From Stenopsyche tienmushanensis (Eukaryota > Arthropoda > Insecta > Trichoptera > Stenopsychidae), in the NCBI GenBank assembly GCA_008973525.1, contig WACJ01000187.1, positions 248,001 through 312,000 on the forward strand: DNA of 64,000 nt, given 5' to 3'. The position numbers and the translations under genes were made by a program. Below the pieces are notes generated by a model that saw only the letters and a list, made by a program, of their open reading frames with translations, was not told the DNA's origin and did no database searches. Below are positions 13,498-24,805 of the stretch, piece after piece; the stretch's first letter is position 1, and every line of letters begins with the position of its first letter.

Positions 13498-13532
13498 ACA
13501 CAACACTCAATAAGTTCATAGGATTTTTCAAA
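13498..13532 (-). repeat. Tc1-type terminal repeat copy
   Basis: In inverted orientation the sequence CCTATGAACTTATTGAGTGT matches, with few differences, CCTACGAACTTATTGAGTGA at about 18303 and 30396. This is probably a solitary end of a Tc1/mariner-type element; no partner end was found. Confidence 0.5.
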
Positions 13533-13664
13533 GCCAATGAAATGAAATTTCATAAAAAAGATCGTATTAAATAAATGATAATTCTTAATGTGCGTTATCG
13601 CACGAAGAAAATCTCCATAGATGACTTTTTCCCATTGTCTCTCCCATATGGTTGAGTTTGGATA

Positions 13665-13920
13665 GAATTATTTGTACATAAATTCAAGAAAGACAGGATT
13701 TATGAGTGAATATCAAAATAATCATTAGCTTTAAATGATACTGTAATTATTGCTGCAAATTCAATAATTCACAGATTTTTTATCGTCTTATAGTACCATG
13801 ATTTTTTTTCTGCAATTTAGATTTAAGCCCAATCCTTTCCAGAATCCAGAATCTAATCATCTGCAGTTCTTATTAAAATTAAATTAAAACTAATGAATGA
13901 TATTTATAAAGCGTTGACAT
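13665..13920. repeat. dispersed repeat family A, copy 2
   Basis: TTTATGAGTGAATATCAAAATAATCAT followed by AATTATTGCTGCAAATTCAATAATTC closely parallels copy 1 at 2270-2500. There is no coding capacity. Boundaries are approximate. Confidence 0.5.
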
Positions 13921-13929
13921 TACTATGAA

Positions 13930-15210
13930 TTAATTTAGAACAATATGCATACTAAGAAGACAATACCAATTTAAGTTCTATCTTTCATAGCCTCGTCGCT
14001 CGTAAGCTTCATTTGAAACAACTTCTATTTTATTTCGTTTTTTCTTGAAATGAAAACTTGTCTGCGGTATGCTCATAATAAAAACTAATAAATAATGAGA
14101 TTTTCAAGGGATTTTTCTTTCATTTTGGCTCATTCCTCAAAGTTACAGATATTTCATATTTATTGGAATATAGGTCTTTTTAGCTATGATGGGGGAATAT
14201 TGTCGATTTGGATTGTCATAAATGATAATTTGCCATATGATTTTTGTAATGTGAGAGTGGCATTCGCTCCCTCTGAGGAAAAGGTACGCAAATGCTTATA
14301 CGCAGTAATTGTATAGACAAGACATGTTTTTACGTTCCCGGCCGCCTGTGTGTACATGACGAAACTGCTCCATCACATAAAGTTGTTCGGTCTCTCGCAG
14401 CCTCTCGTCTCCTTCTTCCAGCTCTCGTATTAACAACGTCGTACTTTCTTCTCCGCACACCCACTCTTATTTCTAAGACAGAGAGCTTCCCAACATTAAA
14501 TTCGATAATTCAAAAAAATAATTGTTAAAATACATACAGAATGATGATCAAAGGATTATCTACAAATTATGATATCTTGGTTCCTCTAATTTAAAAAAAA
14601 TCCACACTTACTATTCATCAGCTAATTAAAATTTTATACATGCTATTTTTGCTTGTTGAATTTTGGCAGAGTTTAGTGATCTTTATAAATTTCAGAAATA
14701 ATGCACAACATAGCTTAAAAATAATAAAGAATCATACATTTTTATAAATAAAACGAGAATGTTACATTGGCTGATAGGCTGAAAATCAGAACTAACCCTG
14801 GAGAATAAAATACTGCTATATAAAACCATATTAAAATGTATTTGGACGTACGGGATACAGCATTGGGGTACCGCATCGACTACCAATATTGACATCCTGT
14901 AACGCTTTTAGTCTAAAGTGTTGCGTACAATAGTCGAAGTTCTATGATATGTGACAAATTATTGAAATTGCAGATTGATAACTATAGCCAAAATTATTAT
15001 AACAGACACCTCAATCGTCTAGTTGAAGAGTTGATCAATCAAATTTCTAGGTCACACAGGCTGATGTGATATATGATTTATGATCTTGCAAATATTAAAA
15101 TGAATGAATAGAATGTCCTCGTTAAAGAACGAAGACCTACAAAAATCAGTAGCATGGATGCTACGAAAATACCAAAATGATCATCAGAAGACCGAATGTC
15201 AAAAAAATAT
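13930..15210. other. intergenic
   Basis: No gene is recognised. A GC-richer patch at about 14330-14480 lacks a recognisable frame or RNA gene. Confidence 0.4.
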
Positions 15211-15215
15211 TTAAA

Positions 15216-16109
15216 CAGTAGACTTTCGATTATCCGGGCTAATGCTGGGAAGGAAGAGCGCGGATAATCCAAATCATCAAATTTCTACTTGTGTACAAAT
15301 CCTCTCTGTTCAGCTTAATTTAGCAATGTTTCAACATAATTCAACGCCATTGTAATCACTGGTATCTTCTTCACTTGCAGTATACTCTTGAGAAACAAGC
15401 AACGATATTTGTATCATCCATGCGTTTAAAACCTGGATCATCAAATCATGATCGAGCCTTTCGTAAATATCGTTTTTTTTTTCCAAAAATTGATCAAGTT
15501 TTCGTTGTTCATTGATGCTATAACGCTTTGGTCCATGAGCTGCATTAATGGTGTCATATGAACATGAATTTTGCAACTATAAGTCCATCGTTTGTTTTCA
15601 ATATGCTTTCTTTCGGATGAGAACGAGCGTTGTCTAATATTAATACTGCTTTCTGTGGCAATCCTTTACACCACCTCTGGAACCCATTTATTTTTGAGCC
15701 AATTTTCAAAAATCTCCCTGTCCATCCACGTTCCTTTCTGGCTATAATAATCGATGGGAAGATTTTTCATTAGAGTTCCCTTAAAAATTCAGGTTTATTT
15801 GCTTTCCCAATCACCAAAAGTTTGATTTTAGTCTCTTATCCCCACTGGTCCTTTTGTACAATCTTACACTCGTTGTGATATTTACCTCGTGTAACAAGCT
15901 TTCATATTCTCCATTGTTCGATTGTTTTGAGAACCAAGGTAATTAAGACATGAGTCCAGACGTTTGTTTTGGTAGTTAAAACACAAGCATCATCTTTATA
16001 GGTTTGAAGAACTTTGTTTCTTTACCTGTGTATATAACACCTCATTATCCAACTATTGGCACTTTTTCAGGTACGGATAATCCGTATCCAGATATTCGAG
16101 AGTACACTG
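15216..16109 (-). mobile_element. deleted pogo/Tigger-type element (894 bp)
   Basis: The ends are imperfect inverted repeats: CAGTAGACTTTCGATTATCC on the left and CAGTGTACTCTCGAATATCT on the right, read inward. TA follows at 16110-16111; the left TA appears mutated. On the minus strand the interior carries Tigger/jerky-like DDE transposase pieces in changing frames. LVIGKANKPEFL lies near 15810, and NLPIDYYSQKGTWMDREIFE (about 15700-15770) corresponds to the conserved LPVxYxxNKxAWM-type block. LILDNARSHP (about 15620-15650) carries the second catalytic Asp. The CENP-B-type DNA-binding part is absent and the element is much shorter than a full Tigger. It is non-functional. Confidence 0.85.
15331..15576 (-). 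pseudogene. C-terminal part of a pogo/Tigger transposase
   Basis: An 81-codon open frame lies downstream of the LILDNARSHP block within the pogo/Tigger element. By position and orientation it is the C-terminal region of the transposase. This is inferred from context, as no diagnostic motif was read in the frame itself. Confidence 0.45.
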
Positions 16110-16119
16110 TATGTATCAC

Positions 16120-17215
16120 AAACAGGACATAAATATAACATTAACTGAAGATCACTGCAACAGCGTTTACTTCATTTATCAATAAATCAACCACGTTTTC
16201 TTGATTGCTTATGATATTTTTTTACTTCATGAATGTATTCCTGCTTATAGAAAACATAAATATGAAATAATTAAATCAATTGATTGATATATATGCATAT
16301 TGAATTCCAAGGAAAACATATTTGGCATCCAGAGCTAAAGTCCAGGAAAATTTAAGAGAAATAAATGTAGGAAAACACAGTATAGAACTCAAATAACTGT
16401 TTAGATCTTAGATTCCATTTTTATGCTTCATTAGATGCAGCAATGGTTGAATATACTCAACATTCAGATCATCAATGCTTTCATATGCAAAATAACTGCC
16501 TTTTGAATTGAAATATGTATGTGTTCCATGTCTACGATATTGAGCTTAAAATCAAAGTTATACATAGTTGGTCTACAATCGACTCGATGCTCATCTGATA
16601 CAATAATGTGGCTATACTATCCCTAATAAATACAGAAAAATTATTACTAATTTATTATTTATGTAGTTATACAAATAAATTTGATTAGATAGGTCATAGT
16701 CAGAGAATCAATTTTGTATTTCAGTTTTGAAGATTTTAGTGATGTTTCAATCAAATTGCATGGCAAATATAGTTTTCAGCTGCCAAATTTTTGAATTTAC
16801 GCCGATGTTTGAGCATCGGCGTACATCTTGCGAAGATAAGGCGCGCCCTTTCGTTTTGTTTTTACCACGCGGGGTGTTTCTCAAGCTGGGGGACGGGATC
16901 CTCACGCCCACCACATGTTCCCCCATCATGCACCCCTCAGGACCACCTTCTTCTATATGTGTACTAGTAATTCCTCTACTTATTAACCGTAAAGCCAACT
17001 CTCCCTAACTTTACACTTACATTATACATGTTAAGTTTTATTCGAAGAAATTGTTTAGTTTAATGTAGTTGCATGTCATTTTCAAAAGAAGTTCATCTAA
17101 CTTAATAAAAGATCCGAAAATAAAGATTGTGCCATGGATTTTATAAGTGGCCGAAATAATTGAAACTATCAATCTTACAAATCCACATTTTCCGCAGATA
17201 TTTAAATAGAATTTT
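16120..17215. other. intergenic with a GC-rich patch
   Basis: No gene is supported. Two overlapping frames on opposite strands (16727-17008) cover a GC-rich patch at about 16830-16970 and show no domain. Confidence 0.35.
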
Positions 17216-17221
17216 TTAGGT

Positions 17222-17400
17222 AGAACAGAATCAATGAGTGCGCTGAAAAATCACTATTATAATTATCATCTAATTATTTTAGTTATTCAGATCCAGAAAA
17301 TCAGATTAAGCCTGGATCTAGATGATTATTATTAGATTATGCATTGAAATCTTTATTCCACAATCTGAATTTGAAGGCGAACCATTAAAATGAGAATTAA
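17222..17400. repeat. dispersed repeat family A, copy 3 (diverged)
   Basis: CAATGAGTGCGCTGAAAAAT opens a stretch that continues with CCAGAAAATCAGATTAAGCC. It resembles the copy at 50.4 kb, which has CCAGAAAATCAGGATAAAAC. The copy is old; the ends are uncertain. Confidence 0.4.
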
Positions 17401-17430
17401 TTTTATCCATATGAGGTAAATAGGGGTAAT

Positions 17431-18333
17431 AAATACACTATCGACAATAAGTTTAGAAACGCTTATAAAATCGCGATAAAACGTAGTTTAATTTATATTT
17501 TATTGATATTAGTAAATTATATATATGTGTACTTAATCACATAATATAAACATTTAAAAGAAAAAATAATCTTAATATGGAATATTTATCAAAATGTCCA
17601 AATTTGGGATATATTATAGCAATGCCTGTTTTTGGCAAGAAATATTATCGTTCAAATTTTCCAATAAGTTCATAAATTCTTGTTCTCATAGCACTTTGTT
17701 CTGTTCATTCGATTTGTTTAATTTGGGTTTCTTCAATGCTACACTCCCATAAATAATGTTACATATGAACTCAAGCGACATTTCATTTAATTTTGCTACC
17801 AATTGAACAGCTTTAAGATGGCAATATTTTGGACGATAATACAATGAACTTATTTTCGGCATCCGTAGAGAATTTTGGGCGGTCCGGTCTTTTCCTGTCC
17901 TTCAAAGTCCCAATCTCTTGATGACTTCTATTGTTATAATGCACTTCTTTGACACAAATATTAATATTTATAGCAATTATTGAAAAGTCTTCATTTTGCA
18001 ATGTAAGTAATGATAAAGGTATGAACCATCGATTTTGCGATTTTAGGCTTAAAAAAAATAAAGCAAAAACATCGTCTTTTAAATTTTTGAACTCAGTATG
18101 TTGTATGTTGTTATGAAAATTGTGCAATTTATATAATGAAATTCAAAATCTGCATTGATCCTTTATTACATCAATATTATGCTGTGCCAAATAATGATCA
18201 TTAAATCAGACTGCATTTTTTTTATATATATCAATAGTTTTTGTACAATTTGTATGTCATAATACATCACGTACTTTTTTAACAATTTTTTTCAAAAAAA
18301 ATCCTACGAACTTATTGAGTGATGTGTTATAAT
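17431..18333 (-). mobile_element. probable Tc1-like element, decayed
   Basis: The right terminus (about 18301-18333, CCTACGAACTTATTGAGTGA) reads inward as ACACATCACTCAATAAGTTC. The left end has a related ACACTATCGACAATAAGTTT. Between them, on the minus strand, is a frame at 17813-18127. Its C-terminal part, IGTLKDRKRPDRPKFSTDAE followed by NKFIVLSS, matches the linker and second helix-turn-helix start of Tc1-like transposases (GRPRKTT... type). A later block, YGSVALKKPKLNKS (about 17720-17760), resembles the RVAVRKPLLRKQN motif. No catalytic triad could be read. The boundaries are moderately supported and the left end is weak. Confidence 0.6.
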
Positions 18334-18334
18334 A

Positions 18335-19640
18335 GTTTGAGTAAATTTAAAGAATTTACGGATAGATAAGTCACATTATAAATATGAGCATTGATTGATC
18401 AAATCCTCCAAATCTGTAGGCTCATTATGATTTTCTCAAATTACGCTGCCTTTAAACGTTTCATCGGACGTATTATTTGAATGATACGTATTCATTTTAT
18501 TGGTATTTGTTTTTTCAATTAGTCGAAATTGACAGTGAAAGCGTGATTATCCGTTTGGGGCGTGTGTGAATATGTCGGAAATACAAAAATCAATTTGCAT
18601 CGCGCAGAGGGCGATGGATGTGTTTAGCGGGATAAAGTTTTTCCCGTTGTATTTGGTATAGCCGTTGTTTCGGAGCGGCTGTAGCTGCCTGATGCGAAAA
18701 GCCTGTAAGGGAAATGTACGTGGGGGGAGGGCCCCGGTAGGGTGGCGAGGGTGGGCGTTGGGGGTTTCCCTGACAACGGGCGCGTAGCTTCGAGCTACGC
18801 TCCGGCTACGCCATAGACAAGGTGATGTTTTGTTACAGGGTTATATTATTTTTGCTATATATCGTATGGGGCTTTAAAATGTTCTCCGCAAATCACAGCC
18901 ATCGACAGTTTTTTCATCCCTTGTTCCAATTGAATTTTTTATCATGCCTCTATAAGAAAAATACATATTGAAGTCCTCGTTTAAAACACGTAATTCGTTT
19001 GAATATGCACGATAATGATTCTCAAACTTTAAACCGAAAAAGTTATAATTCCATAATGAATAATAATTTATTAACGCCAAAATACTATTTGCTACTGATC
19101 GCTAATAAGACGGCTTTTAAATTTGAACTCAAGACGATTAAAATATAAGATACCTAAATATATAGAAGTAAAGATCTATCTAATTGACTATTGAGTGCCA
19201 GAAATTTAAGATTATGCATATCAAGGCGAACTGATGTACATTAGATTGTGTAATTCTTATCGTTTGATTGTCTATCTATTATTTGAACATGTTTTATTAA
19301 CGTATTTTAATTGTTTGAGAAGTAAATTTTCAAATTTAATTTTGCCTCTCAAGCAACCAAAAAACGCAATCGTATAGTCATTTTTAATTTTTTCAACAAT
19401 AAAATTCTGCTTGAATGATTTCAATAAGCTATAAGATTGGACAACAAATAAAACCATTAAAGAGCCTGATGATTTGATTGAAATAATGATTATCTGCTCG
19501 ATGCTCGTAAGAAGCTTTAGACCTCAAATACGCTTTCCTTGCAATTCTGTATGCAAGTGATGCATATTAACCAACAGATTTCGTTTTTTTTGCATCTATT
19601 GAATTTAAAATAGGGAATAGATTAGATGAAAAAACATAGC
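18335..19640. other. intergenic with a strong GC-rich island
   Basis: No gene is seen. About 18540-18830 is markedly GC-rich and contains a small perfect hairpin (GCGTAGC/GCTACGC, about 18782-18800). It may be regulatory or a conserved non-coding element. The remainder is AT-rich and featureless. Confidence 0.4.
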
Positions 19641-19654
19641 GAAGCCAATGTATA

Positions 19655-19855
19655 AAAACGGACAAACTTCAGATGTATGGGAACAAAATTATTCAGGACG
19701 GTCAAAATAGCTACAAGCCCGGCATGAATCTGACTATTGATGAGCAACTATTTCCTACAAAAGTGATATGTAAATTTACACAATACAAGTAAGCATGATA
19801 AATTTGGCATCGAGGATTGGGTTAAGATCGGATATCAACCAAATAATGTCCGAAA
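19655..19855 (+). pseudogene. piggyBac transposase fragment
   Basis: The frame reads NSYKPGMNLTIDEQLFPTKV and then CKFTQYK. This is the conserved start of the piggyBac catalytic domain: YxPGxxLTIDEQL carries the first catalytic Asp and is followed by FR/FTQYMPxKPxKFGIK. After a stop and a frameshift, HDKFGIEDWVKIG continues the family pattern. About 60 residues of a roughly 600-residue protein survive. No flanking ends were identified. Confidence 0.8.
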
Positions 19856-19859
19856 AAGT

Positions 19860-22800
19860 TGCATTTTATAAAGCAAAATATTGACTTTCTATTATATAAT
19901 CATCGGAGATTAGGTAAGACTATGATTTTTTGTAGTCGATGATCATCATTAATCATTGCGTTGGTCAACACATCGATATCGACAATCGGATGTTTCATAT
20001 GAAAACATACCAGAAGGCAATTATAACTGTATTCTATTGAATTTAATAGTTTTTGTAAATAAAATACAGTATAGTAACTGTACATTTATAAATCAATAAT
20101 TTATTGTAACTGTATGGTGGTGGATCTTTGTGGACAATTTGTGGTGTGGGAAAATTATAATAATTTGGATGGCGTTGATGTGGTCTGGTGGATTCTATGA
20201 TTTGCGAAGACCTACCTATATTTTAAATAATGGAATTATTTTATTGGGTTTTTGAATTTTCCTGGACATTTTCACATTCTTGATGCATTGTAAGTCTTAT
20301 GAAAAATGGCACTCAGAGAAATTTTAAGCTCATAAGGGTTGTAATAATATTGGCTGAATTTGTGGCATTGTCATGGATATAACATGATGTTGTTAAGAAA
20401 GGCAATGTATAAATTATAGATCGTCAACGTACTAAAGGATAGGCCACGTGGAGTAAGAAGATCCATTAGACGTAATAAATATCCCATTTGAATCGGCTAA
20501 TTGATGTAAATAAATGCTTGTATTATTGATTATATATCTTTCTAGGAGATTGAAGGATAATTCGTAATGTATCATCACTCTTTGGCAATATGTGTATGAA
20601 AAGGCATGGCCGCAGTATTGTTATAGCGAAGCACCCCAGAGCGAATGTTTTATTGATCATCCAAAACACACACACACGCTATGCGGCGTCTCGCTCTCGC
20701 AGCAGATAATGTATTATGTAGTTAGTACAGTTAGTGCGGTGCTCTGCGTTTAGCGGGACTGTCCGTCCCTGTCTGACGGTACAAGACGTGCGCGCAGATA
20801 CATCACAATTATGCCGTTCGTCATCTCCACAGGGCGCCCACAAACCACCCTCCATTTTTTCTTATTATTTTATTTTTCAATGATACTTTAAACCTTCCAC
20901 ATTAAATATGTCTCCCTGTACTGTGCAATGTTTCCAGATAAATATCACAATAAACATGATTAAAACCATCAGAATTACATCGAAATCCAAGATAAATATT
21001 AGGGCATAACATATGAAATTGCTGAATTTATTGACAATAATTAAATCTTAATATTTTTAACAAAACAAAATATATTTAATCAAATACGCTCCATCATATT
21101 CAATAGCATTTTGCCGACAAGAAACTTTCTATTGTCATATAAACGTAAGAACATTAAGATCAGAAGACAAACTTATACAACTTGGGTCGCGTTCCGATCG
21201 TCAAAGGGCTGTGTCGATCACTTCCATACTATTATCTTGACTATGAAACCATTTGATCTTATTGATATGAACCTGACTAGTTGATATTACTCGATACCTA
21301 ACTTTCACCTATTTGTTCCAGCTATGTCTATTTTTTCCAGTTTGCTCCCAGTCTGACCAATTAAATATTTCTTTATTGTGCACAGTCGGCACTATTTTAT
21401 GTATTTTAACTATTGGCCACTTAACTAATACTTATTTACAGATTCATTACTACATGCTTTTACAAATCGTGACATGCTTGTCACTCACTATCTCTTACAT
21501 AGTCTACCTACTCAACAATATGGAGCATGATGAACCTTACAGGCATATGAAGAAATTCACTTTGGAACGTTAATAGCATTATCTTTAACTTTTTGTTAAC
21601 TTCTATATCGTTTTTAAATCGCCAAACTGAGAGGTTTAACCTGAAATAGGAAAGTCTCGTCTCGAGACACCCTCATTGGACTGGAACTGGATGATAATGG
21701 TCTCATTTTAATAAAAACCTGGATTATTTCCCCAATTCGTTTGTCGCAGATCAAACAACAAAAAACACTCCACATCTGTATTCCTTCAAGATAGCATTCT
21801 ATCATCCTTTAAGAACATACTTCACATCATTTTACAATGTCCATTCGCCTTTTGCGACACACAAGACTGCATTTATTGTAAAACGAATTCAAAATAAGTG
21901 TATTTTGCAACGAAAATTATGCTTTAATTTGCTGTACCACCGATGAAAAGGAACAGAGTTCATATGAAACATTTTGGAATTTAAAGGGCCATTAAAGAAA
22001 TTTTTAAAAATGGCGTCAGAAGTGGGATAAGCTGCCGAATATCAGTTCTGGAAGTGGACCTTTAACACGAGCAAGCACACGTCGTGATCATCGAGCCTGA
22101 CAGACTAGGACAAAGGAATAAAAGCATAATAAATATGCCAAAATAATATAAAAATAATAACTAAAAATCATCTGATATTCGTTTATCTATGACGGATGTT
22201 TATCATGCTTACTTGGTATGTATTAATAATTTACATTTCACAATACAGCAATAAGTCAGATAGTCTAAGATTTCAGATTAAGTTATGTTAATAAATACGA
22301 AATTGAAATTGTTATGACCTCATTCATTAGGAATAAGATTACTCTAGAAAGACAGGGATTGAAGGTTAACAATTTTATATTTCGTCTTGTGTGTACATAA
22401 CAATAGTATGTTAATCGATTTGATACAGCTAAATATATAAAACATTGTCCTGAACTATTCTCAACGGCGTTTCAATGGACATTGTTAGTTAATGGATTAA
22501 GTTGTGTTTGTGTAATATATAATAAAATAGGCTTGCTATTACGTATCTCTATATACATTATATGTGTGATAGAGACAGATTTGAAATGATTTTCTCTTTA
22601 TTTTCGACTAATTGCCGATTAGAGTTTCACTTTTTGTGATTTTCAAGCCAATTTTCCCTACCGCTTATACAATTATTGATTTAATAATATCATCTCGTTG
22701 CTTATCAAAATATTTTTTTCGTTTTTTTATTATTCAAAGAGCATTTTACCTGAATTACAATCTGAATTTTGACAAATGCGTGTCCTAATGCAGTACATTA

Positions 22801-23020
22801 TCAAAAATCAGCATGCATTTTGAAAGCTTTTTGATATGTTATATCCTAACAAAAAATGGTCTTTATGATCCCAGAATATTTATTATATTATTCCAACAGA
22901 TTATAAATACAAAATCACTTCATACTATATTTTTACATCCTATAATTGGCGCGTGAAATCCTATAATTGGCTTTGTAATATTTCTAACCCATGGCTAATT
23001 ATATATGTAAAGTTGTTGGG
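19860..23020. other. intergenic
   Basis: No gene is recognised. An 86-codon hydrophobic frame at 21313-21573 starts at TTG and has no family match I can name. A GC-rich patch at about 20640-20830 might be a promoter or enhancer. Confidence 0.35.
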
Positions 23021-23025
23021 TTTCC

Positions 23026-23050
23026 ATAAATAAATAAATAAATAAATAAT
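23026..23050. repeat. (TAAA)n microsatellite
   Basis: About six tandem copies of a TAAA/AAAT tetranucleotide. Confidence 0.9.
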
Positions 23051-23059
23051 ATTTTTATC

Positions 23060-24800
23060 TTCTATTTTACGGCTATTAATCGACTCGTGATTCTGAATAT
23101 AAACTTAAAAATTAGTTACAAATATTAGAATAATTATTAAGGGTACACTTAAATAATTTTCATTACTTTATAACCTCCCTGTTGGTGTGAATGGGTTTTT
23201 CTACGATCAAAGTATCATTGGGAGAATCATTATTATTACAATGCAAAAAATATGTTTATATTTATAAAAACTCTAAGATTTTATTCATCAATATGGATGT
23301 TAAATAAGAGTATTATTTTTAAAAAAATTAAATCCAATACAGATTAAAATTTAGTTTAATTTAGATTCATACTTAGAATTTGTTTTATTTTTAATTCTGT
23401 ATGTAATATCCAATTTGGAAATTTAGCAAGAATGTAATTCCGACGTTTGTGATGGAATTGCATCTGGTTGCGCATTTTCAAAATTCATCTCTTGTTTTGG
23501 AAAATTTTCATAGATGTCATTAATAAATAAATATTGTTCTTGTAATGTGATTCGACGGCGGTTTGAATACGTGGAAAATTAGGAAAATTCAGCAAGCGTC
23601 AGAAGATATCTTCTTTATCGACCTTAACGCATGCGTATGCGATTCAAATCCTTATTGTTACGTTCGATACGTGCTAAATTCGCCATGGTGATGTTATGTC
23701 ATCCGGGAGCATTTCAAATGGGATATCGATTCCTACACATTTTCCGGGAATGTTTACGCTGAACTGTCAAACGTTTCATCGTCGTTTTTAACACAAGACA
23801 GGACGATTTGCAACCATTGCGTCCTTAATTATATTGCAAATGTATAAGAAGACTTCCTATTCGATGGTATGTATATTTTCAAATTGATAATTCTGTTCGT
23901 TTTGATTAAAATTTGACAATCCCGGAAGTAAATTAAACCATTAATGAAACCATGTTGTTGAAGAATAGCTATTTGATGGACATGTGTATATTTAATTCAT
24001 AAAACTTTATATTAACGAAGTTGTTTGACATATTGCAAACATAACCTATAAATCACTCGGCACCAATTTAAATTTGGCCATAATATCCAATATCGATGTT
24101 CAATCGATTTCGCTAATGTTGCCATGCTAAAAAAAAATCGTGTATTATAAAACAATTAATCGTAATTCAAACCGGAACATTTGTTCTTCGATATCCCACT
24201 GAGGAACGATTGCCCGCGGATATAATCCCAACGGGGGGTCAATCCACGAGGATCCCTCATAGTCTACGACTTACTCACGCCTACCTGATCCCATAGGATT
24301 CCGGTCAATAAATTCACCCCCTTTTCAATCAAAAAACTAGTCAAAAATAATATTTAAAATTCAAAATAAATAAAATATATTTATGCTTCGAAATCATCAT
24401 TGACTAATAGGAGTACATTTGCTTAATGTGTTTTCGATGGTCGTCATGTAATCCTTTTACAGGACACCGAAAATGATTTTAGATTAGGAAGATTAGCCCT
24501 ATAGTTCAGTGTCCCTTCGCTTATAATGCGATTCCCTTGTGGGTTATTATCACTCTGTATGGGGGATGCCTCCAGGCAAAGGGAGAATTAACATCCGACG
24601 GTATGTCAGCAGTGAATCATATCAGCACTTTCCAAATATCGAGTCGATTTTTCAAAAATCAGAATCCCTCCATATTAAATATACGCTTGGAGCTCTGATT
24701 CATCGGCGTCTTATGAGACAATGGATGAAATGTAAAACCATCCACGTATGATGTTACAAATGTAAAATAAATGGGGGGGCGAACGGATGGGGTGAATTTG
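23060..24800. other. intergenic upstream of the EF-hand gene
   Basis: No supported gene. GC-richer stretches occur at about 23440-23850 and 24180-24300. The 5' untranslated part and promoter of the EF-hand gene are expected here, and perhaps a first exon near 24.5 kb, but none can be fixed by eye. Confidence 0.4.
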
Positions 24801-24805
24801 TACAC

